Assembly (NCBI GenBank): GCA_014193115.1
Contig: BJHQ01000005.1
Coordinates: 114,982 to 178,981 of the forward strand
Reading direction: 5' to 3'
From: Planctomycetota bacterium
GTDB lineage: Bacteria > Planctomycetota > UBA11346
Length of the DNA stretch: 64,000 nt
Both the position numbers and the translations under genes were made by a program. The notes under the pieces are model-generated. The model was not told where the DNA came from and searched no databases. It worked only from the letters and a program-made list of their open reading frames with translations. Positions 1-9,123 of the stretch are shown piece by piece (within the stretch, counting starts at the first letter, position 1; the number at the start of each line of letters is the position of its first letter).

Positions 1-1
1 C

Positions 2-484
2 CAGAAGTCCAATCCTTTCCCCAAGTCAATCTACGAAAACATCGTCTATGGCCTGCGGGTCGCCGGCGTGAACGACAAGCGGGTGCTCGATCAATGCGTC
101 GAAGAAGCGCTGCGCGGTGCGGCGCTGTGGGATGAAGCCAAGGATCGGCTGTCAGCGAGCGCGCTGGGCCTGTCCGGTGGGCAGCAGCAGCGCTTGTGCA
201 TCGCCCGTGCGATCGCCGTCCAGCCTGAAATCTTGCTGATGGACGAACCGTGCTCGGCCCTCGATCCGATCGCGACCAGCAAGGTCGAAGAGCTGATCCT
301 GGAACTGAAGAAGAGCTTCACCGTGGTCATCGTGACCCACAATATGCAACAGGCCGCCCGGGTCAGCGACCGGACCGCGCTGTTCTATCTCGGCCGCCTG
401 GTGGAGTACGACACGACCCTCAAGATCTTCACCAACCCTTCACAAAAGCAGACCGAAGATTATATCACCGGCCGCTTCGGTTGA
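2..484 (+). CDS. pstB: Phosphate ABC transporter ATP-binding protein PstB (5' truncated by window)
   Basis: This is the ATPase subunit that powers high-affinity phosphate import by PstSCAB at the inner membrane. The open frame runs in from the window edge: the codons before the GTG at 68 read [19 protein letters not shown], a typical PstB stretch after the Q-loop, so that GTG is not the start. Visible motifs are the ABC signature LSGGQQQR, Walker [14 protein letters not shown] and the H-loop [10 protein letters not shown]. The Walker A motif lies upstream of the window. phoU follows 26 bp later, as in standard pst-pho operons. Confidence 0.96.
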   Translation, partial: QKSNPFPKSIYENIVYGLRVAGVNDKRVLDQCVEEALRGAALWDEAKDRLSASALGLSGGQQQRLCIARAIAVQPEILLMDEPCSALDPIATSKVEELILELKKSFTVVIVTHNMQQAARVSDRTALFYLGRLVEYDTTLKIFTNPSQKQTEDYITGRFG

Positions 485-510
485 TCCACCCTTCTGCCTC
501 CCGGCCTCAC

Positions 511-1209
511 ATGACCCAGCGTCCGTCGTCTACTGATTCGTTCATCCGGCATTTCGACCTTGAGCTTGCTGAGCTGAGGCGTTCCCTGGTGACGATGGGC
601 AACTTGGTGGAGCGTTCGACCGAGATCGCCACCAATGCCATCCTGCAGCCCGAAGTGGACTCCCGGGACAAGGCTCGGGTGATCGAGGATCAGCTCGACA
701 CCCTGGAATCCGCCATCGAGGATCGCTGCCATCAGCTGATCGCTTTGCAGTCCCCGCTGGCCGGCGATCTGCGACTGGTGATCGCTGCGATGCGCATCAC
801 CACCGATCTCGAACAGGTCGGCGATAACGCTGAGTCCGTCGCCAAGCGCGCGAGCTGGATCGCCCGCCACGAACGCATTGAGAATCCCACGCAGCTGGCC
901 GAACTATGCAAGCTGGTGCGGACGATGATCCGCCAATCGCTGGAATCCTTCCTGAGCGGTAGCTCAGATGCTGCGAAATCGGTGATTATCGACGAGGACC
1001 AGGCTGACGACCTGACCAAGGAATGCTACGAAGCGATCCAGGCGGCCATGGCCGCCCGTCCGACCCGGATTCGCGAATACACCCATCTGCTTCGTGCGGT
1101 CGCGCACCTTGAAAACATGGCGGATATTGCCGTCTCCATCGCTGAAGAGGGTGTCTACATCCACCAGGGACGCTTGATCCGCCACAGCCACGACGCCTTG
1201 TCGACCTGA
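511..1209 (+). CDS. phoU: Phosphate signalling protein PhoU
   Basis: PhoU couples the Pst transporter to the PhoR kinase and dampens the Pho response when phosphate is ample. The 232-residue product is all-helical with two repeated PhoU domains. It has the usual acidic metal-binding texture, for example RVIEDQLDTLE and VIIDEDQADDLTKECY. The ATG at 511 was chosen because it gives the canonical opening (FDLELAELRRSLVTMG) at normal family length; the frame is open further upstream only because it shadows pstB. It lies between pstB and phoB on the same strand. Confidence 0.95.
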   Translation: MTQRPSSTDSFIRHFDLELAELRRSLVTMGNLVERSTEIATNAILQPEVDSRDKARVIEDQLDTLESAIEDRCHQLIALQSPLAGDLRLVIAAMRITTDLEQVGDNAESVAKRASWIARHERIENPTQLAELCKLVRTMIRQSLESFLSGSSDAAKSVIIDEDQADDLTKECYEAIQAAMAARPTRIREYTHLLRAVAHLENMADIAVSIAEEGVYIHQGRLIRHSHDALST

Positions 1210-1227
1210 TCAGGGCGAGGGGAAACG

Positions 1228-1914
1228 ATGGCGCGCATCCTTGTCGTCGAAGACGAACCGGACATCCAGCAGCTGCTCCGGTACAATCTGGAGCGGGACG
1301 GGCATCAGGTCGCCGTAGCCGGCACTGGCGATGATGGCCTCCATGAATTGCGCCGGAATGCTTATGATCTGGTGCTGCTTGATCTGATGCTTCCTGATCG
1401 GGACGGTCTGGAGGTGTGCAAGATCATCCGCGGCGACACCACGCTCAGCGCCGTGCCGGTGATCATGGTGACGGCCAAAGGCGAAGAGAGCGATGTCGTT
1501 CTCGGTCTCGGTATCGGCGCCGACGATTACGTCACCAAGCCCTTCCGGATCAAGGAACTGCTCGCCCGCATCCGGGTGCGCCTGGCGCGCAATGGGGACG
1601 AGCGTGAATCGGAGCGCCGACGCATTCAAGTCGAGGGCCTGGTGATCGATCCGGTCCGGCACCGGGTGACCATCGACGGCCAAGTGTCAGCTCTGACCCT
1701 CACCGAATTCAAATTGTTGTATGCATTGGCTGCAAAAGCTGGGGTGGCGTTCGGCCGCTATGATCTGCTCGACCGCATCGGCGATGGCGAGACCGTGGTC
1801 ACTGACCGGACGATCGATGTCCACGTGCGCAACCTGCGGCGGAAAATCCAGCCGTATGACCGGCTGGTCGAAACCGTCCGCGGCGTCGGATATCGGTTCA
1901 GCGAAGAAGGCTGA
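1228..1914 (+). CDS. phoB: Phosphate regulon response regulator PhoB
   Basis: OmpR/PhoB-class response regulator, 228 aa. The N-terminal receiver has the acidic pocket (E8, D9), the phospho-acceptor D52 in LVLLDLMLPD and the conserved Lys in YVTKPF. The C-terminal winged helix has LTLTEFKLLYALA and ends in VRGVGYRF. A GAGGGGA Shine-Dalgarno lies 6-12 bp before the ATG. phoR begins 3 bp after its stop, so the two are probably translationally linked. Expected targets are Pho-box promoters such as that of pst; none is visible in this window because the pst promoter lies upstream. Confidence 0.95.
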   Translation: MARILVVEDEPDIQQLLRYNLERDGHQVAVAGTGDDGLHELRRNAYDLVLLDLMLPDRDGLEVCKIIRGDTTLSAVPVIMVTAKGEESDVVLGLGIGADDYVTKPFRIKELLARIRVRLARNGDERESERRRIQVEGLVIDPVRHRVTIDGQVSALTLTEFKLLYALAAKAGVAFGRYDLLDRIGDGETVVTDRTIDVHVRNLRRKIQPYDRLVETVRGVGYRFSEEG

Positions 1915-1917
1915 GCC

Positions 1918-3735
1918 TTGTCCCGTCCGATAACGCCGGTGGTCCAGTTTGTGGTGACGACTGCTCCTCCGGTGGTGCAGGGCTGGTGGCGGCGGTTCCT
2001 GCTCGGCGGTGGCTGGCTCATGGTCACTGCCGGCATCCTGGTCGGGGTGACCGCTTTCACCCTCGCTTATCAATATGATCTGCTGGTGTCCGTCGCGAAC
2101 CGCGACTTCAGCCGGAAGCTGACCGCCGAGACCATCCTGGTCGCCGACATCATCGCTCGAGTTCCTCCGGCCGAGCGTTCGAAACTGGCCGGTCCGATGC
2201 CTTTGGACTGCGATCACCGGCTGTCGGTGTTGGACCCCAATGGCAAAGTAATCGTAGATACGGCTCAGGACCTTGCGGCTCTCGACAATCACAACGACCG
2301 ACCCGAGGTGATCGAGGCCCGACGCACTGGATTCGGCATGTCGCGGCGAATCAGCCGTTCGATGCAGCGTGAGTTCGTCTATTCCGCGAAGGCGCTTCCT
2401 GATGGCTGGGTGGTCCGGGTGTCGGCGTTATCCGAAGTGGAGTTCCGGCATGTGATCGAGGGCTGGTGGCCGTTGGCGCTTTCCTCAAGTCTGGTGATCG
2501 TCGTCGCCGGCCTCGTGGTCGCGCTCCAGTGGTTGCGGGACCACCACCGTTTCGGCGAACTTGCCGGCGTGGCCCGGGCATTCGCTGCGGGCTCCCTCGA
2601 CCGTCGGGCGGGACTGCTCGGCACCGATGCCCTGGCCCGGCTCGGTCATGAATTGAACCGGATGGGCGATCACCTGGCCGCCAGCCGGGCCGAACTCGCT
2701 TCCAAGCAGGCGCTGCTCGATTCAGCGCTCGGTGCCTTGAGCGAAGGGGTGGCGTGCATCGATCGGCTCGACCGGGTGGTCTTCGCCAATGCCGCTTATC
2801 GCCAGCTTGCTGCCGGCGGCGCCGAGGTTCTCACCCAGGCGTATTACGTGCATTTTCCCGATGCTGCCGTGACCGGGGCCTTGGAGGCCTTGCGGGCTGG
2901 CGATCCCAGCCGGCCGGTCGACGGCATCGCCTGCGAGCACCGCCGGCGGCATCTGGTGGCGACCCTAGCGCCGGTGGGCGACGGCGTCGTGGTGCTGGTG
3001 CTCTATGATCGCACCGATGTCAAACGGCTCGAAGCCATCCGGCGCAGCTTCGTGGCCAGCGTCAGCCACGAGTTCAAGACGCCGTTGACCTCGATCATCG
3101 GCTACACCGACACCTTGCTCGACGGGGCCTTGGAAGACGAATCGGCGGCGCGGCAGTTCGCCGAGAAGATTCAGCTCCACGCGACCCGGCTGGAAGTGCT
3201 GGTCCGCGATGTCCTGACCTTGTCGCGGCTGGAGCAGGGCGCCTGGTCGCCGCTGCCGGTGGATCTTGATCTGGTACCGCTGGTCGCGGCCGTGGTCGAC
3301 GAACACCGCCAGGTGGCCGTGGATCGCCGGGTCGCCTTGTCGGTGCAGGCGCCCGACGAGCTGCCGGTGCATGCCGACCCTGAGCTGCTTCGTCAGATCG
3401 TCGCCAACCTGCTTTCGAACGCGATCCGCTACAATCGCACTGATGGCAAAGTGGTGATCCGGGTCGCGCGCACGTCCGAGGACCGGATCCGCATCGAGGT
3501 CGAAGACACCGGCATCGGCATTCCAAACGAGGTCAAAGGCCGCATCTTCGAACGATTCTATCGAGTGGATCTGCATCGCAGCCGGGCCAGCGGTGGGACC
3601 GGTCTCGGCCTGGCGATCGTCAAGCACATGATCGAATCGATGGATGGTTCCATCGATTTCGTCTCGTCGCCCCAGGGCACGACCTTCACCGTCGAGTTGC
3701 CGTTGCCTCCGCCCGGGGGCGATCAGGTCCCCTGA
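1918..3735 (+). CDS. phoR: Phosphate regulon sensor histidine kinase PhoR
   Basis: Membrane histidine kinase partnering PhoB, 605 aa. One TM helix lies near residues 35-58 and a second near 185-205, flanking an extracytoplasmic loop. HAMP-like and PAS-like segments follow, with the H-box at FVASVSHEFKTPLTS, the N-box LLSNAIRYN and the G-boxes DTGIGIP and GTGLGLAIVKHM. The annotated start is a TTG 3 bp after phoB; GTG codons about 20 bp downstream are alternatives, so the exact N-terminus is uncertain. At about 600 residues it is longer than proteobacterial PhoR, in line with its larger periplasmic domain. Confidence 0.93.
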   Translation: MSRPITPVVQFVVTTAPPVVQGWWRRFLLGGGWLMVTAGILVGVTAFTLAYQYDLLVSVANRDFSRKLTAETILVADIIARVPPAERSKLAGPMPLDCDHRLSVLDPNGKVIVDTAQDLAALDNHNDRPEVIEARRTGFGMSRRISRSMQREFVYSAKALPDGWVVRVSALSEVEFRHVIEGWWPLALSSSLVIVVAGLVVALQWLRDHHRFGELAGVARAFAAGSLDRRAGLLGTDALARLGHELNRMGDHLAASRAELASKQALLDSALGALSEGVACIDRLDRVVFANAAYRQLAAGGAEVLTQAYYVHFPDAAVTGALEALRAGDPSRPVDGIACEHRRRHLVATLAPVGDGVVVLVLYDRTDVKRLEAIRRSFVASVSHEFKTPLTSIIGYTDTLLDGALEDESAARQFAEKIQLHATRLEVLVRDVLTLSRLEQGAWSPLPVDLDLVPLVAAVVDEHRQVAVDRRVALSVQAPDELPVHADPELLRQIVANLLSNAIRYNRTDGKVVIRVARTSEDRIRIEVEDTGIGIPNEVKGRIFERFYRVDLHRSRASGGTGLGLAIVKHMIESMDGSIDFVSSPQGTTFTVELPLPPPGGDQVP

Positions 3736-3817
3736 ACAACCCAGGCTGTGGTGCAGGTCAGCGACGGCTCCCTTGGCGCCTTGCAGGGGCGTCAGCGCCG
3801 GCCTAGCGTCACGTTCC

Positions 3818-4987
3818 ATGGCAGCACCCGCCGATCACGTCCGCACCCTGGAAATCCGCGTCGGCCTGCTGGTGGTGGCGGGTCTGGCGGCGGCGATGAC
3901 CATGATCCTGCTGTCCGACCGGATTTCGTTCGAGCGCGACTACGCGGTGGCGGTCTATCTGCAGGATGCCGGCGGACTGCGCGAACGTTCTCCGGTCACC
4001 TTGGCCGGATTGCGCATCGGCGAAGTGGTGAAGGTCGAGCCGGTGCGGGATTCGCGCGGGCCGATCCGGGCCCATATCACCATCAGCAGCAAGTATCCGC
4101 TGCCTGGCGATTCCAGCGTGGTGCTCGCCACCAGCGGCATTTTCGGTGACAGTTCGCTGGCGTTCAGCGTTCCGGCGGTGCGGCGCAGCGACGCCGGCGC
4201 GTTGCCGATGGACGGCACCGCCGAGCTGGCCGCGGGCGCCAGCTTCCTCGACACCATCGGCACCCAGGCCAAAGGCATCGCCGCTGCGGTCGAGGACATA
4301 CTCGCTGAAAACACCCGCAAGGATCTCAAACGTCTGATCGCCAGCGCCGCGGATCTCGCTGGCGAGGCCTCGGCCCTGGCCAAGGGACTCAATGAGCAAC
4401 AGGCCAAAATCGGTGAAACTTTGGATGCGGTGAAACTGGCGGTGGAACGCCTCAGCACCACCGCCGACACGTTGGCCAAGCGGGTCGACGGAGTTGCAGC
4501 TCAGGCTGAATCGGCGATCAAGGATGCGGGCAAGGCCGTCTCCGATCTGTCCGCTCGTGGCACCAAGACGTTGGAGAAATTGGATGGCACCTTGACCAAG
4601 GTCGATGGCCTGGTGGCCACTGTCGATGGCGGATTGACTGCTGAATTGGCGGATGTCCAGAAGACCACTGCCAGCCTGCGCACGCTGCTCGACCGCGTCG
4701 CCGCGATCGCCGCCGTCATCCAGTCCGGGCAAGGCCTCATCGGACAGTTGTTGGCCAATCCGCAGATGACCGGTGATGTCCATCGCCTGCTCATCGACGC
4801 CAAGGCGGCGGCGGCGGTGATCGCCGACCACCCCAGCTCGGTGGTCTGGGGACTGGACGACGATCAGGCCGCTGCTGCCAAAGCCGAACGCGATCGCGAA
4901 TTAGTCCGCCGCGCCCACGCCAACGGATTTCCCGCCCCCGACGCGGAACCCGCGCCAGCCCGCCCGGAAAAGCCGGCCAAACCCTGA
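3818..4987 (+). CDS. MCE/MlaD-family lipid-transport protein
   Basis: 389-residue protein with a short N-terminal anchor (VGLLVVAGLAAAMTMILL). An MCE domain of about 80 residues follows, recognisable from GGLRERSPVTLAGLRIGEVV and SSVVLATSGIFGDSSLAF. A long Ala/Leu/Lys helical tail (residues about 130-330) resembles the periplasmic tunnel helices of MlaD/PqiB-type proteins. By family it would bind phospholipid or other hydrophobic substrates at the inner membrane of a diderm. No MlaE permease or MlaF ATPase lies next to it, so its partners must be elsewhere. The C-terminus ends in a Pro/Ala-rich tail. Placement after phoR with an 82-bp gap may be incidental. Confidence 0.85.
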   Translation: MAAPADHVRTLEIRVGLLVVAGLAAAMTMILLSDRISFERDYAVAVYLQDAGGLRERSPVTLAGLRIGEVVKVEPVRDSRGPIRAHITISSKYPLPGDSSVVLATSGIFGDSSLAFSVPAVRRSDAGALPMDGTAELAAGASFLDTIGTQAKGIAAAVEDILAENTRKDLKRLIASAADLAGEASALAKGLNEQQAKIGETLDAVKLAVERLSTTADTLAKRVDGVAAQAESAIKDAGKAVSDLSARGTKTLEKLDGTLTKVDGLVATVDGGLTAELADVQKTTASLRTLLDRVAAIAAVIQSGQGLIGQLLANPQMTGDVHRLLIDAKAAAAVIADHPSSVVWGLDDDQAAAAKAERDRELVRRAHANGFPAPDAEPAPARPEKPAKP

Positions 4988-5005
4988 ACCGCTGCGAGGC
5001 ATCCC

Positions 5006-5392
5006 ATGGCCAGCCACATCCCGCCTGGATACCAGGCCGTGATCCCGTACCTCAGCGTTGCGGGCGCAGAACGCCTGGTGGATTTCCTGCAGAAAGTCTT
5101 CTCTGCCGAAATCCTTGAGCTCCATCGCGATGGAGGGCGCATCCGTCACGGCGCCCTGCGCGTCGCCGGCACCGTCGTCGAACTGTCCGAAGCCTCGCCC
5201 GAATGGGGTCAGACTCCGGCGGCACTCCACGTGTACCTTCCTGACATCGACGCTGCCCACGCCCGGGCAGTGGCCGCTGGCGCCACCGTGATGCAGGTCC
5301 CCACCGACCAACCCTATGGCGAACGCAGTTCGGCGGTGGTGGATCCCTGCGGCAATCGTTGGTACTTGGCGACGCTGACCGCCGGAACCTGA
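5006..5392 (+). CDS. VOC/glyoxalase-fold protein (PhnB-like)
   Basis: 128-residue vicinal-oxygen-chelate fold protein. The opening YQAVIPYLSVAGAERLVDFLQKVF and the closing YGERSSAVVDPCGNRWYLAT are the hallmarks of the PhnB/bleomycin-resistance-like branch. Members are small homodimeric enzymes or binding proteins; the substrate cannot be predicted. It follows the MCE gene by 18 bp and precedes an unrelated hydrolase. Family confidence is high, specific function is unknown. Confidence 0.85.
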   Translation: MASHIPPGYQAVIPYLSVAGAERLVDFLQKVFSAEILELHRDGGRIRHGALRVAGTVVELSEASPEWGQTPAALHVYLPDIDAAHARAVAAGATVMQVPTDQPYGERSSAVVDPCGNRWYLATLTAGT

Positions 5393-5404
5393 CCGGGTGT
5401 CGGA

Positions 5405-5436
5405 TCTTGAAAGTTAAATAACAAACGATAACTTAT
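5405..5436 (+). promoter_or_regulatory. AT-rich promoter-like stretch before the C45-like gene
   Basis: A run of A/T within otherwise GC-rich DNA lies just before the ATG at 5441, including AACTTATAT. It is the only such stretch nearby and separates the gene from the VOC gene upstream, so a promoter or a translation-start region kept free of structure is plausible. No clear sigma-70 -35/-10 pair was identified. Confidence 0.3.
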
Positions 5437-5440
5437 ATCC

Positions 5441-6592
5441 ATGGCCACCATGGAACGCCTCAACGACTGGTTCTCCAACGGAGTCCTGGCGCGGTTGGCG
5501 AGCGGACTTCTGGCGCCGGTTGCGGGCATAGATCCGAGCGCCGCCGCACCACTACCGCCGTTGATCTCCCTGGCCGGAACGCCCGCAGAGATCGGTGCCG
5601 CCGAGGGCACCGCCTGTCCCAGCCAGATCGCGCCGCTGCTGCGGGTCATGGGCACTGGTGCCAGCCTGCTGCAGCTGCCGCGCCCCCGGCGCACAGCGGC
5701 GTTGGTGACGGCGATCCCGGCCGAGCATCACGCCGAACTGGCGGCTGTGGCTGAAGCCAGCGGATGCCAGGTGGAGCGGATCCTGCGTGCGAACGTGTTG
5801 GTGGACTCGTGTTGCAGCGTGCTGGTGGCGCCTGCGGTTTCAGGCGGATCGGCTGCGTGTCCGCTGCGTCTGGTGCGCAACATGGATTTCTTCCCTGCCG
5901 ATGTCATCGGGCCTTCCACGGTGGTGAAACGCTACCGACCTGTTGGAAGGCTGGCCTTCGTCTCGATCGGATGGCCGGGTTACGCCGCGGTGGTCAGCGG
6001 GATGAATGCCGCCGGCGTCGTTGCCTGCGTGCTGCTTCAACACGGATCCGGCATTCGGCCAACCGGCATGCCGGTGTGCTTCCGGCTACGCACGATCTTG
6101 GAGCATGCCACTGATCTGGAGTCCGCCATCGCGGCCTTCGCCGCGCCGCCGGCAGTGGCATCCGGGCATTACGCCCTGCTCGCTGACGCCCACAGCGCCG
6201 CCGTGGTCTGGCAGGGAACCGGCCAGGTCATTCGTCACGATCCGACCAGCGGCTGGTTGGCAGCGAGCAACGGCCCGCGCCGAAACCGCCTGCCCGACGA
6301 CCCGCGCGGTCGCTGGCTGCTCAGGCAGATCGCCGCCTTGGGCGGCGCTGTACCTGATGCGGCCTGGCTGCGCCAGGTCGCCACCGCCGTCGGTCAGCGC
6401 AGCACCACCGCCCAATCCATGGTGTGGGAGCCCGCCACCAAAACCTTGGAATTAGCCACCGGCAGCGCGCGCCGGCCTGCGGCGTGGGAGACCTGGCGTC
6501 GCTATCGGCTGAGCGATTGGCTGGAGGGCGGCGATGCGCCGAAGGCGGAAGATCTCGGTCGGCCGGAACCGCTGCCGCATTTCCTGGGGTGA
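5441..6592 (+). CDS. C45-like Ntn hydrolase / acyl-CoA:6-APA acyltransferase-family protein
   Basis: 383-residue protein resembling peptidase family C45 (isopenicillin-N acyltransferase-like). These enzymes mature by self-cleavage before a nucleophilic Cys and hydrolyse or transfer amide-linked acyl groups. The likely nucleophile is the second Cys in LVDSCCSVLVAP near residue 126, followed by RNMDF, the family's characteristic motif after the nucleophile, and GMNAAGVVACV. There is no obvious signal peptide. The start at 5441 lies in a locally AT-rich stretch (AAATAACAAACGATAACTTATAT) that could hold its promoter. The substrate is unknown, and neighbours give no clue. Confidence 0.7.
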   Translation: MATMERLNDWFSNGVLARLASGLLAPVAGIDPSAAAPLPPLISLAGTPAEIGAAEGTACPSQIAPLLRVMGTGASLLQLPRPRRTAALVTAIPAEHHAELAAVAEASGCQVERILRANVLVDSCCSVLVAPAVSGGSAACPLRLVRNMDFFPADVIGPSTVVKRYRPVGRLAFVSIGWPGYAAVVSGMNAAGVVACVLLQHGSGIRPTGMPVCFRLRTILEHATDLESAIAAFAAPPAVASGHYALLADAHSAAVVWQGTGQVIRHDPTSGWLAASNGPRRNRLPDDPRGRWLLRQIAALGGAVPDAAWLRQVATAVGQRSTTAQSMVWEPATKTLELATGSARRPAAWETWRRYRLSDWLEGGDAPKAEDLGRPEPLPHFLG

Positions 6593-6651
6593 TCCAGCGG
6601 GTTGCGGTTTCCCTGTTCGGGCCACCCTGCCACCCGCCCGAAGGATTCCGC

Positions 6652-8463
6652 ATGCGCGCCTCCCGCCTGACCATCGCCACCCTGCGCGAAGACCCCGCCG
6701 AAGCCGAAGTCGCCAGCCACCGGTTGCTGCTGCGCGCTGGTTTCCTGCATAAATCCGGGGCCGGGCTCTATCTGTACGGTCCGATGATGCATCGCGTCCT
6801 CGACCGCATCCAGCGGATCGTGGCTGAGGAGATCAGCCGGCCCAATGGCGCGATCGCCGCCCAGCAGATCACCATGCCGATCCTGCAGGAACAGGCGTTG
6901 TGGGAAAAGAGCGGCCGCTGGGCGACCTATCAGGCCAGCCGGACGATGCTCTCCGTCAAGGACCGCAAGGACCAGATCTTCGGTCTGGCACCCACCGCTG
7001 AGGAAGTCGTCACCGACTACGCCGCCGCGGTGCTCAAGAGCTACACCCAGCTGCCGGCCTGCTTTTTCCAGCAGCACACCAAGTTCCGCGATGAAATCCG
7101 TCCCCGCTTCGGCCTGATGCGGGTGAAGGAGTTCATCATGATGGACGCGTATTCCTTCCACGCCGACGAGGCCAGTCTCGACGCGACCTATCAGGCGATG
7201 CGCGACGCCTATCACCGCACCTTCCGCCGCATGGGGCTGGAGGCCTTCGCCGTGGAGGCCGACAGCGGCGCCATCGGCGGCAGCGGCAGCCACGAGTTCA
7301 TGGTCGCCGCCGCCATCGGCGAGGACACCATCCTGTTCCAACCCGAGACCGGCTATGCCGCGAACCGCGAGCGAGCCGTGGGCCGCATCGCGCCGGCTCC
7401 GGCGTGGAACGCACCGAGCACCGCGACCTTGGTCCACACGCCAAGTGTCGGCGCCATTCTTGAGGTGATGGCCTTCCTGAACGTCAACGGCTATCCCGAC
7501 GTGCGGGCCGAACATGCCCTGAAATGCGTGCTGTTCGTGGCCAGATCGCTGACGGCGACGGTCCAGGTCGCGGCCTTCGTGCGTGGCGACCGCGAGATCC
7601 ACGAGGTCAAACTCATCAATGCCATCACCAGGGCGCTGGGCGACCGGGGTCCAGTGCTCGACCTCCGGCCGATGCAGCCGGACGAAGTCCGGGCAGCGAC
7701 GTCAGCCGAGCCGGGCTTTGCCGGACCGGGCACCGGTTTGACCGTCGATCTCGCTTTCATCGATCGCCAACTGCCCGCCGATCAGCCGCTGATCGCCGGC
7801 GCCAACCGCACCGACCACCACCTGGTCGGATTCCGCCTCGATCGCGATGTCGTCATCCGCAATGCCCGCGGTGGGTCGGTGACTCCCATCGTCGACGACC
7901 TGCTCGCCATCCGCGAAGGTGACGCCGATGTCGCCAGCGGCAAACCGCTCAGCGAACGGCGCGGCATCGAAGTCGGCCACGTGTTCAAGCTCGGCACGAA
8001 ATACAGCGCGGCGATGCAGGCGAATTACATGGGCCAGGACGGCAAGCTGCATCCCTACATCATGGGCTGTTACGGCATCGGCAGCTCCCGGGTGGCGGCG
8101 GCAGCCGTGGAGCAGCACCACGATGCCGACGGCATCAGGTGGCCGATGGCGATCGCGCCCTACCAGGTGGTGATCGTTCCCGCCGGCAAACCCGGCGATC
8201 CCGCCGTGGGCGCGGCCAGCCAGGATCTGCACGACCGCTTGGAATCCGCCGGCATCGACGTGATCCTCGATGACCGTGACCTGAAACCCGGCGTGAAATT
8301 CAAGGATTGGGATCTGATCGGCATCCCGCTGCGTATCGTCATCGGCAAAGGCCTGGCCAATGGCCTGGTCGAACTCAAACCGCGCACCGGTGCCATGGCC
8401 GAAATCCCGGTCGGTGAAGCGGCGGAACGCACCATCGCCGCGGTGCGCGCAGCGCTGGTGTGA
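6652..8463 (+). CDS. proS: Prolyl-tRNA synthetase, bacterial type with INS editing domain
   Basis: Charges tRNA-Pro in the cytoplasm. The 603-residue product has class II motifs: LLRAGFLHKSGAGLYLYGP (motif 1 region), FRDEIRPRFGLMRVKEFIMM (motif 2) and GCYGIGSSRVAAA (motif 3). A C-terminal anticodon-binding domain ends in DWDLIGIPLRIVIG. The length and the internal region between motifs 2 and 3 (residues about 235-400) match the bacterial ProS with the INS domain that deacylates Ala-tRNA-Pro. The ATG at 6652 gives the canonical MRASRL start; the frame is open upstream only as a shadow of the preceding gene. Confidence 0.96.
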   Translation: MRASRLTIATLREDPAEAEVASHRLLLRAGFLHKSGAGLYLYGPMMHRVLDRIQRIVAEEISRPNGAIAAQQITMPILQEQALWEKSGRWATYQASRTMLSVKDRKDQIFGLAPTAEEVVTDYAAAVLKSYTQLPACFFQQHTKFRDEIRPRFGLMRVKEFIMMDAYSFHADEASLDATYQAMRDAYHRTFRRMGLEAFAVEADSGAIGGSGSHEFMVAAAIGEDTILFQPETGYAANRERAVGRIAPAPAWNAPSTATLVHTPSVGAILEVMAFLNVNGYPDVRAEHALKCVLFVARSLTATVQVAAFVRGDREIHEVKLINAITRALGDRGPVLDLRPMQPDEVRAATSAEPGFAGPGTGLTVDLAFIDRQLPADQPLIAGANRTDHHLVGFRLDRDVVIRNARGGSVTPIVDDLLAIREGDADVASGKPLSERRGIEVGHVFKLGTKYSAAMQANYMGQDGKLHPYIMGCYGIGSSRVAAAAVEQHHDADGIRWPMAIAPYQVVIVPAGKPGDPAVGAASQDLHDRLESAGIDVILDDRDLKPGVKFKDWDLIGIPLRIVIGKGLANGLVELKPRTGAMAEIPVGEAAERTIAAVRAALV

Positions 8464-8507
8464 GCGGCGATGTTGCTTCACGCTCTTCGCACGATGGACT
8501 GCCACCG

Positions 8508-9107
8508 ATGACCACGTTGTCGATCGGTCTCCAGGAATGGGCGGTCACCTGCACCGCGCTGAGCGCCGGGGCGACGCTGGTGATGGTGCGCAAAGGCGGC
8601 ATCCACGAACGCCAGGGCGGGCTGTTTTCACCGGAACATGAGCGTTTTGCGCTGCTGCCCACGCGCCTGCACCAGGATGCGAGCCGGCTGCGTCCCGACG
8701 TGGCGGAGGCCTACGCCGATCAGCTGGCTCCGGATCCCGCGCCTGGTGCGATCACGGTGTCAGGCTGGGCCGAGACCATCCGCGCCTGGAAGGTGACGGA
8801 CCGCACCCGACTGACCGCTATCGCCGATGAATTGATCTGGACCGACGCCGAAATCGATGCGCGCTTCCGCTACCGTGATCAGCCTTGGCTGTTTGTGCTG
8901 GCGCTGCGCGTGCATCGCCTCGGCCGGGTCCAGACGATCCCGGATCGACCCGCTTATGCCGGCTGCCGCAGCTGGATCCCGCTGCAAGACACTGTGGATC
9001 TTGAGCAGTCTCAGCCCGTGCTCAGCGACGCTCAATGCGCTGAACGCCTCGCTGCGCTGGAACAAGCGCTGTCCGGCCCACTCCATTCCGCAGCACCCAA
9101 CCACTAG
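8508..9107 (+). CDS. DUF1802-like protein
   Basis: 199-residue protein recognised by SIGLQEWAVTCTALSAG, MVRKGGIHE and FALLPTRLHQDA, which fit the DUF1802 family of unknown function. The ATG at 8508 starts at the conserved segment. A GTG at 8460 overlapping the proS stop would add 16 unremarkable residues and is less likely. The tight spacing with proS (45 bp) and purU (16 bp) suggests co-transcription. No catalytic motif is evident. Confidence 0.7.
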   Translation: MTTLSIGLQEWAVTCTALSAGATLVMVRKGGIHERQGGLFSPEHERFALLPTRLHQDASRLRPDVAEAYADQLAPDPAPGAITVSGWAETIRAWKVTDRTRLTAIADELIWTDAEIDARFRYRDQPWLFVLALRVHRLGRVQTIPDRPAYAGCRSWIPLQDTVDLEQSQPVLSDAQCAERLAALEQALSGPLHSAAPNH

Positions 9108-9123
9108 CCCCGCGCCCAGCGCC

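Noticed and set aside
68-484. Complete short pstB starting at GTG 68
   Set aside because: The frame continues to the window edge with conserved PstB residues, so the gene is truncated by the window, not short.
6502-7602. 366-codon antisense frame over proS
   Set aside because: Shadow of a highly conserved synthetase; translation has no domain features.
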